Origin: Thalassiosira profunda | Taxonomy: Eukaryota; Bacillariophyta; Thalassiosirophyceae; Thalassiosirales; Thalassiosiraceae | Length of the DNA stretch: 10,579 bases | Assembly: GCA_036939355.1 (NCBI GenBank) | Contig: JALLAP010000752.1 | Location: 1 to 10,579, forward strand | Direction of reading: 5' to 3' | In this document: positions 5,341 to 10,579 of the stretch, one piece after another | Position numbering within the stretch: position 1 is the stretch's first letter | How the letters are laid out: each line of letters opens with the position of its first letter | Notes under the pieces: model-generated | Told to the model about the DNA's origin: nothing | The model's input: the letters and a program-made list of their open reading frames with translations, nothing else | The model's database searches: none | Made by a program: the position numbers and the translations under genes

Positions 5341-8089
5341 GCCCCGCCGCCGCTCCTAGCATGGAGGAGAAGGGTCGGGCCATCGCCCGCTGCCTCGGTT
5401 ACCGCGACCTCCCCGCCGGCCAAGGTGCACCCTCCGCGATCGATGCCGAACCCCAATGCGATGCCCCGTCCTGGCTCGCCAGCGGAGGCGCCGCGACGGG
5501 CCGCGTGGACCTGTGGCGCCTCCGGACCCTCGCCCTCCAACCCGGCGGGCTGCTCAACTCCCACGGGCGCAAGCTGGGTTGGATCAAGTTGGCAGGCGTC
5601 GACGCCCTCGTCTTCCAACCGCAATACCGCAGCCTCAGCCTCAGTGCGCCGCAGGACGACGACGAGCGCTGCACCCACGACGAGATCCGGACCTACCTCG
5701 CGGGGGAAATGGCCGTGAGCCGGTGGCACGTCCAGCGGGAGCGGAAGCACCTCCGCCAGCGGGCGAAGAAGCCGCGCGCATCGAGCAGCGCATCCTATGC
5801 CTCCCACGCGTCCTCGTCCATCGGGTCGGCGAGCGGATCCACCACGCCGCTCACGGCCAACCTGCATTCCAACGCGGGGACGCCCCGGTCGGTGACGTTC
5901 GCCCAGGGCGACGAGCCGAGCGTGCGCAGCGCGTCCGTCGGGGCTCCCTTCTCGTTCATGGCGTTTGCCACTACTCAGAGCCACCGCACCGAGACGTCGT
6001 CCGCCACGTCGTTCGCCTCGTTCCCGTCCGTCACCGTGGACACCACCTTCCGAGGGAGCACCCCTACGAACGCCGCCAACAAGGAGAACCACGTCAACGA
6101 TCGGGAGGCCTCCCCTTCGAGCAACGAGGACACCCTGCTTGCTCCGTCTCCGCTGTCCCTGCCCTGCTCGCCCGGCAGCGCCAACCACGCCCACTTCTTC
6201 GCCAAGGACAAGGCGGCCCTTCCCCAGGACCGCGCGCCCCTCGCCCAGTTTCACGTGGACATCACCCCCGTCAAGTCCTTCCTCGANGGCCCTTCCCCAG
6301 GACCGCGCGCCCCTCGCCCAGTTTCACGTGGACATCACCCCCGTCAAGTCCTTCCTCGAGTACAGCCAGCGGTACCAGCAGCGCCACAAGAAGAAGGGGC
6401 TCAAGCCGCCCCGGGCCAAGAAGGATCGCCGGCAGCAGGAACGCAAGCTTCTGGTGCAGATTGGCACGTCGGCGTTCTACATGCTCCAGTGCCAACTGCC
6501 GGGGGTGGATTTGCAGTGCTACGAGGGGCTGCAGGATCTGATTGCCGTGCTGCTGCTGCGGATGGAGTCGCCGTCCGCGACGTCGCTGTTGTTAAGGCAG
6601 GTGTTGGAGAGTCACCTGTGGATGCATTGCATTGCAACGGATGAGGACGATGCCGGGAGCGACGACGCGAGCTTTGCAAGTTGCACGGAGGATGACGACG
6701 ATGAATCTCATCAGTGGAATGCCCTCTCAATGAGCTTCTTCCCGTTGCTGCAAGTTGTGGACGGGGAGCTCCACGCGTCCCTTATCGAGATGGCCGATGG
6801 GCAGGACTTCCTCGAGGATCGTGCCTTCGTCTTCGGAGAAGTGTTGCAGAAGTGGATCTCCTCCTGGTTCTGCTGTCACGACGTATTGCCGGTCGAGGTC
6901 GTGTCGAGGGTCGTCGACTTCTTCTTGGCGAGCCATCCGTCTATGCCTTTGTGAGTATTTGCACTTGCAGGATCAATGTGTGCTAGCTTACATCTGACCT
7001 GTTTCGCTCATTCGTTTCGCAGGTATCTGTCGACGGCCGTCTTGTGCCATTCCATTCATCGAGAGAAACTGCTTGCGATTGCTCAACAGGAGGCTCCGGT
7101 CGCTACCGTGCTGGACAGTCTATTCTCTGATCTGCCTCAAGAATTGGGATTGGGCGACGAGGACGAACTTCTCGCGGATTTCATGGAGCAGTCAATCTGC
7201 ACCGCAATTGCATTCATGTGAGTTTGTATTGCCTCTCTGCCGATGAGACCAATCGGACATCTGGCTAAACAGTCTCTTCTTTGCAACCCACAGGAAACAA
7301 GTGCCGCCCAAGGACCTGTCGTCTCTTACGAAAGGGTATCAAAACAGCATCCTTTTGCCGTGCATCAAACCCGGAGAACTGGAGAGCCTGGCATCGACCT
7401 CGCCGTGGACCAGCAGGTCCAGGGCTCCGACGGACTACAAAATGATTGAGAGGATGTTTGCAGGCGGAACGATTGGCTCCCTCTTCCGGTTTCCTTTGCT
7501 CGGCGTTGGCGTTGCAGACCAGATTGCATTGGATGCATCTGGACTTCCGGCCGACACACTCTGGAAGGGGAAGCGGAGGGGCGTTGCGGTGGCTATTGTT
7601 GCAGTGGTGTTGGTGGTCTTGATGGGATTGATGCAACCCCAGTATGGGTCTGGTGGACGAATGAGCGTGCCATTCTCGGGAGATGGCATCCAGCCTATCG
7701 TTCCTCTGCCGTTGAATGTGAAGAAGACCGGTCCGTCGAACACCGGAGCTCCAGCACCGCCTGCAGAGGATGATGATATTGTCTCAATGAGAGACGCCGG
7801 CGCGGAAGATACATCGGCAGCTCGCATATTTGACCCTCTGTCTGAAATGAGCAGTGTGGTGTCTCTGCTTGGCCGAGATGAGAGTGGCGGAAAATCACTG
7901 GATGCGGACGACGACGAACCTGCCCCGACGGGCACAACGAAGAAGGAACCGAAGCGTGCCGCATTGGACGAAGTTGGGACGAAGAGAAGCCGCGCAGTGG
8001 CATTGATCAAAGGCCGAGCACTTTCCGGTGTCGTGGGCCTTCGGGATGGGTTCATTGCTCTGGTGGAGAACGATGATTTCTTCCTTTGA
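5337..8089 (+). CDS. TBC1D20/Gyp8-like Rab GTPase-activating protein, three exons, C-terminal membrane anchor
   Basis: Exons 5337-6950, 7023-7217 and 7294-8089. After collapsing the duplicated segment around the N at 6287, the frame runs through all three and gives 843 residues. TBC motifs: RKLGW (78-82, the RxxxW motif), then WHVQRERKHLR (130-140) at the IxxDxxR position, where Arg134 is the arginine finger but the Asp is His131. A Ser/Thr-rich insertion follows (about 145-315, including a KEN motif at 249-251), then a basic stretch. The second half resumes at about 344, with LQCYEGLQDL (368-377) where relatives read YYQGYHD, so the glutamine finger is Glu372. VVDFFLASHPSMPLYLSTAV (501-520) closely resembles the TBC1D20 segment around DFFLACHPLMP. 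A hydrophobic segment at 676-692 follows KGKRRG (670-675), matching the family's C-terminal ER anchor, with an unusually long acidic tail of about 150 residues. Known relatives are Rab1/Ypt1-type GAPs at the ER-Golgi interface. Family assignment is strong; catalytic activity is doubtful. Confidence 0.87.
6215..6359. repeat. 72-base perfect direct repeat flanking a single N (probable assembly fault)
   Basis: Bases 6215-6286 and 6288-6359 are identical over 72 positions, separated by one N at 6287. The unit of 73 bases is not a multiple of three, so as written it breaks the frame of the Rab GAP exon. Removing one unit restores a single open frame that enters the second half of the TBC domain. 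This is what unmerged overlapping contig ends joined by a placeholder N look like. Confidence 0.9.
6951..7022 (+). other. spliceosomal intron 1 of the TBC1D20-like gene
   Basis: 72 bases with donor GTGAGT and acceptor TTTCGCAG. A CTGAC branch-point candidate lies at 6994-6998. Splicing joins CCT TT to G TAT CTG, giving ...SMPLYLST..., which matches the conserved MP-[IL]-Y of TBC1D20 relatives. It contains in-frame stops if retained. Confidence 0.9.
7218..7293 (+). other. spliceosomal intron 2 of the TBC1D20-like gene
   Basis: 76 bases with donor GTGAGT and acceptor CCCACAG, with a CTAAAC branch-point candidate near 7265. Splicing joins GCA TTC AT to G AAA CAA (AFM-KQV) and keeps the frame into the 3' exon that carries the membrane segment. 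Unspliced, the frame meets a TGA two bases after the junction. Confidence 0.9.
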
Positions 8090-8578
8090 GGGGGGAGAGC
8101 AAAATGCGTGTTATCTCTTGGCGAGATGACACCGGCAATTGAGCCGTGTTCCTGTGAAGTGAATGTATGTGTTACGATACCTAGAGTAAGATGTGACAAA
8201 GTTGTACCCCACCGGCCGGGCAATAACGCTTGCTACCTACGATACGTCTTAGCTCTACGTGAGCCTCTCACATCCTCTCCCCCAACCTCAAATCCACGCC
8301 ATCTACGGCGTTCGGCGTTGGCCAACCGCGCAGGCAACTCGAGCCACGCAGGAGCCCGTGCTCCAGCACTCGTTGGTACACGCCACCTCTCGCTCCGCCA
8401 AACTAACATTCCATCCCTTCTGCCAATCACACTTCTTTCCAAGCAGAATATTGTTCGGTTGCAGCACTTCCCACCTCGCCCCCTCACCAAAGGGCATATC
8501 CCCTCCCCGAAGTCCTCCCAATTCCCAATTCTCGCTCTCAACATCTCACTCTCAACAACAAAGTCCCCCCTCCCCTTT
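8090..8578. other. spacer between convergent genes, no gene seen
   Basis: It separates the stop of the TBC gene (8089) from the stop of the PH-like gene (8579), so it must hold both 3' ends. There is no convincing polyadenylation signal, RNA fold or coding frame; the open frames here are Arg/Ser-rich and extend into antisense of the PH-like gene. Visible items are a 10-base palindrome GTTGGCCAAC (8317-8326), a C/T-rich stretch near 8500-8580, and TACCTACGATACGT (8234-8247), which recurs inverted at 9524-9537. Confidence 0.6.
8234..8247 (+). repeat. left copy of a 14-base inverted repeat flanking the PH-like gene
   Basis: TACCTACGATACGT; its exact reverse complement is at 9524-9537. A weaker relative, TACGATACCTAG, lies near 8174. 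Confidence 0.5.
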
Positions 8579-9415
8579 TTATATGGTGTTGGTGGGAAGA
8601 GGCATTCCGGCCAGCACTTCCCCCGCCCCCACCGGCGCGTCCGGCTGGTCCTTCGCCTTCGCCGCCCCGATCGCATTCGCGTACTTGACGCTCGACCGCT
8701 TCGTCAGGAGCTTCTCGTGCCCCAGCCGCTTCCGCACCTGCTCCGTCGACGCCTCGTTCGACGCCACCGACACGGCGGTGCAGAATTGGGAGGCGAGGTT
8801 GTCGTCCATGTTGGCGAAGGTGAATTTGTACTCCACGTCGCCCAGGCCGGTTTCGAGGTGGATGGTCGTGTAGGTCGTCTCGTTCCCGGCACCCGGATGG
8901 GGCACCCGGGGGATGATCCCTCCGTGGGAGGGCTGGATGACGGCCCGTCGGTTCATCAGCTCGATGGCGTATTTCGGGGACTTGCCGTTCTCGTCCTTGT
9001 AGACGAAGCAGTGGTAGCCCTTGATGAGCAAATAAAACAGCCCGTCCTTCTTTTTGCAGCAGAAGAGGCCGCTGCAATCGAACAGCGCCAGCATGCCGTC
9101 GGCGTCGCCTCGGTGGACGGTGGCGTACCCCTCGAAGTCGGCCCCGGAGGTGCCCCGCAGCGTTTCCACGGACGCGCCGCTCTGCCCGCGGCTGCGGTAG
9201 AACGACGCCCGGGCCGCGGCGAAGAGGCCCGAGGAGCGGCGGCGCATGCTGTCCCGCGTCGATCCCAGCAGGGAGTTGCGCTTGCTGGCGCCCGCGGAAT
9301 CCTTCGAGGCGGAGAGGGACCCCGTCGAAGCTTTTCGCGAGGGCGCGTCCGCGGCGGATTTTTCGGCCTCCGCGGCCGGTGGCGCGGCGGCCTGGGGCGT
9401 CGCCTCGTCGGTCAT
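8579..9415 (-). CDS. PH-like domain protein with Ser/Arg-rich N-terminus
   Basis: 278 residues from the ATG at 9415; a longer frame from 9436 begins with TTG and is not preferred. Residues 1-30 are Ala/Pro/Glu-rich and disordered. Residues 26-75 are Ser-rich with basic motifs SRKAS, SKRNS and RRRSS, which fit basophilic (PKA/CaMK-type) kinase sites. From about 96 to 219 the pattern fits a pleckstrin-homology fold: an early strand (GYATVHRG), a basic turn and paired strands (CCKKKDGLFYLLIKGYHCFV), then YAIELMNRRAVIQP, a Gly/Pro-rich loop, TTIHLET, EYKFTFA and a closing helix DNLASQFCTAVSVAS. The Trp usual in the last PH helix is absent. PH domains commonly bind phosphoinositides or protein partners; a lipid ligand cannot be called. 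The C-terminal 55 residues are basic then Ala/Gly-rich. No intron is evident. The family is not recognised more closely, and the PH call rests on pattern only. Confidence 0.75.
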   Translation of the reverse strand: MTDEATPQAAAPPAAEAEKSAADAPSRKASTGSLSASKDSAGASKRNSLLGSTRDSMRRRSSGLFAAARASFYRSRGQSGASVETLRGTSGADFEGYATVHRGDADGMLALFDCSGLFCCKKKDGLFYLLIKGYHCFVYKDENGKSPKYAIELMNRRAVIQPSHGGIIPRVPHPGAGNETTYTTIHLETGLGDVEYKFTFANMDDNLASQFCTAVSVASNEASTEQVRKRLGHEKLLTKRSSVKYANAIGAAKAKDQPDAPVGAGEVLAGMPLPTNTI

Positions 9416-9859
9416 GCTAGCGGGAGGATTTTGCAAAGTTATGAGGCGAGGAAGCGGCTACTCTAGAGTCGTGGCGTCCACACTTGTGCGCCTGGTTCAA
9501 ATCCTAATCCGCACTTGGTGAGTACGTATCGTAGGTACGTACACCCCTCTGTCTTCTCGTTCAAGTTGCTGTAGCTGCCTCCCTCTGCTGGCCGTTGCCA
9601 AGAAGCAAGAGTTGATACATTCCTCACGCCAGGGGGCGTCGTCTGGAGTTAGCTGCAAACAGCGTTTTAGCAGATTTAGCATACATACAATGCGCTGGCT
9701 AGAGGTGCACGATCAGGCTCGCCGAGGCCAACGTGGTTGGGGCCGGAGACAAGGCATGATTTCCGAGGTTGCCTCATCTCTTCGTCCTCCTCTCAACCAT
9801 CTCGATTAGCAGTTGCGCCCATACGTTGCTTCCCTAACAAACAGAATGCATCGCACCGT
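9416..9859. other. spacer between two minus-strand genes, no gene seen
   Basis: It holds the 5' region of the PH-like gene and the 3' region of the mitochondrial-protein gene. A perfect palindrome ACTCTAGAGT lies at 9460-9469, about 45 bases upstream of the PH-like ATG. GTACGTA words are clustered at 9522-9542. GGTTCAAATCC at 9494-9504 looks like a tRNA T-loop/B box, but no cloverleaf can be folded around it. A 61-codon minus-strand frame at 9497-9682 shows no domain and is not called. Confidence 0.6.
9524..9537 (-). repeat. right copy of a 14-base inverted repeat flanking the PH-like gene
   Basis: ACGTATCGTAGGTA, the exact reverse complement of 8234-8247. It is embedded in a run with two GTACGTA words (9522-9528 and 9535-9541). 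Confidence 0.5.
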
Positions 9860-10572
9860 CTACGGAGGGTATCCCACGTCGTGCTCCGTCATCGTCCCGG
9901 CCCGCTCACGGCACTCCTCGCGGAGGTGCTGCTGCTTCTTCACCGTGGCTGGATCCTCGAAGAGGCTTGCCTCGGTGATGATCCTGTTGACGCCGTCCAT
10001 GTGCTCTTCCTATCATGATGCAGATGCAATGAAGAGTAGAGTTGGAGGTGAAGGTGAGCAGGATACCTGCAGATGAACTGATTGCATCATATGTCACACC
10101 GCACAACGACGCACCAAGTCCTCGAAATCGTGCTCCCCGTTGGGAGAGTCGACCGCGTAGAGCGTCTTGCCCAGCACGGCGTCGTGCATCTCGTTGATCG
10201 ACGCGGCGTCCTCCTTGATGGCCGCCACGGCAATGACCCGGCGGGCCCAGTCGCTCGCTTCCACCTAAGTACGACGATGCATGCACCGAGTGAGAGATGA
10301 GGCGAATAAAAGGAAGGAGTGGAGAATTGCAAGCGTAATGAATGAGACTCTCGAGCGTCGCCACCTTGGTACGCCGTGCGAACACCGTGCGAACTTCTCA
10401 CCATATCTTGCAAATCGTGCGCGCCATCCGGGGCGTCGACCGCGTAGCCCTCGCTCGCGTAGGAGAAACAGCGGGCGACGCGCGAGGCGTGCAGTGCGGC
10501 GGCGGCCCTCGCCGCGGGCGGCGAGCGCAGGGCCGCGGCGCGGAGGGCGGGGATGACCATGGAGCGCAACAT
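9860..10572 (-). CDS. mitochondrial two-repeat protein (YAVD-P-G-HD family), three exons
   Basis: Exons on the minus strand: 10572-10402, 10264-10115 and 10009-9860, all joined in phase 0; 156 residues. Residues 1-36 are rich in Arg and Ala with no acid (MLRSMVIPALRAAALRS...), ending RVARCF-SYAS, which fits a mitochondrial presequence with an R-x-F/S cleavage near 36. The mature part has two repeats of 50 residues starting at Tyr43 and Tyr93: YAVDAPDGAHDLQDM and YAVDSPNGEHDFEDL. Each is followed by a similar helical segment (ASDWARRVIAVAA; HMDGVNRIITEAS) with a conserved ED-x-A. The charged C-terminus ends TEHDVGYPP. Exon 2 is exactly one repeat length (150 bases), and both introns fall 15 residues after the repeat start. 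I do not recognise the family. A structural or accessory subunit of a matrix or inner-membrane complex is possible but unproven. The start lies seven bases from the window edge, so the promoter is not seen. Confidence 0.82.
10010..10114 (-). other. spliceosomal intron 2 of the mitochondrial-protein gene
   Basis: 105 bases with donor GTGCGT and acceptor CATGATAG. It joins GAG GAC TTG to GAA GAG CAC (FEDL-EEHM) in phase 0. An earlier AG (CTGCAG) exists, but using it would not give a continuous repeat. Retention would stop after a few codons (TGA). Confidence 0.85.
10265..10401 (-). other. spliceosomal intron 1 of the mitochondrial-protein gene
   Basis: 137 bases with donor GTGAGA and acceptor GTACTTAG. 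It joins CAA GAT ATG to GTG GAA GCG (LQDM-VEAS) in phase 0. The intron has no in-frame stop, but its length is not a multiple of three, so retention shifts the downstream frame. Repeat alignment with the second unit supports the splice. Confidence 0.85.
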
Positions 10573-10579
10573 TGTTCTT

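Noticed and set aside
5238..6254. Minus-strand open frame of 338 codons
   Set aside because: Antisense shadow of the Rab GAP first exon; the composition is Arg/Gly/Ala-rich and no family is recognisable.
5456..6541. Second plus-strand frame crossing the N at 6287
   Set aside because: A frame-shifted shadow of the Rab GAP exon. Its Arg/Pro-rich sequence turns into real-looking protein only where the 73-base duplication shifts the frame.
8108..9466. Plus-strand open frame of 452 codons
   Set aside because: It lies antisense to the PH-like gene and encodes Arg/Gly/His-rich sequence with no domain pattern. Long antisense frames are expected in GC-rich DNA with GC-biased third positions. It also lacks a proper context at its start.
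9450..9515. Possible tRNA: GGTTCAAATCC at 9494-9504 with GCGG/CCGC ends nearby
   Set aside because: The T-stem does not pair (CCTGG against CCTAA), the acceptor has mismatches and no A box or anticodon arm fits.
9497..9682. Minus-strand 61-codon frame starting with ATG at 9682
   Set aside because: No domain, no homologous pattern and no splice link to either neighbour; its length is within chance for this composition.
10281..10556. Plus-strand frame opposite the mitochondrial gene
   Set aside because: It covers an intron and the complement of the presequence; the Arg-rich translation is a by-product of the GC-rich exon 1.

Overview
The window looks like nuclear DNA of a eukaryotic microbe. 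It is GC-rich and gene-dense, and its genes carry short spliceosomal introns (72 to 137 bases, GT...AG, three of four donors GTGAG). The protein families are eukaryote-specific: a p47/Shp1-type SEP-domain cofactor, a TBC1D20/Gyp8-type Rab GAP, an EF-hand/RCC1/discoidin-like protein and a PH-like protein. The combination, together with an SGNH hydrolase whose leader resembles a heterokont plastid presequence, suggests an ochrophyte (stramenopile) alga, possibly a diatom. That placement is an inference of moderate strength. There is no sign of a virus, integrated element, CRISPR array or rRNA/tRNA gene.

Layout, left to right. (1) 1-439, minus: the 5' part of a p47/UBX-type p97 cofactor, running off the left edge. 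(2) 440-615: a short divergent spacer with a 7-base repeat. (3) 616-1416, plus: SGNH/GDSL hydrolase with an N-terminal leader. (4) 1417-1672: a spacer with a strikingly AT-rich island full of TTTGAA/TTCAAA words, two 16-base-period tandem repeats and two 14-base palindromes. (5) 1673-5089, plus: a large single-exon protein with an EF-hand, an interrupted RCC1 propeller, a galactose-binding-like domain and a C-terminal cysteine cluster. (6) 5337-8089, plus: three-exon TBC1D20-like Rab GAP. Its first exon is broken in this assembly by a 72-base duplication around a single N, and a uORF stops on its start codon. (7) 8090-8578: convergent spacer. (8) 8579-9415, minus: PH-like protein with a Ser/Arg-rich N-terminus. 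(9) 9416-9859: spacer. (10) 9860-10572, minus: three-exon mitochondrial protein built from two 50-residue repeats, with introns at equivalent positions in each repeat.

These are independent genes rather than a pathway cluster. Two of them, the p97 cofactor and the ER/Golgi Rab GAP, belong broadly to the endomembrane system, but they are not adjacent and nothing in the sequence links their regulation. The points most worth a second look are the duplicated-exon mitochondrial protein, the loss of the glutamine finger in the TBC protein, the interrupted RCC1 propeller, and the assembly fault at base 6287.
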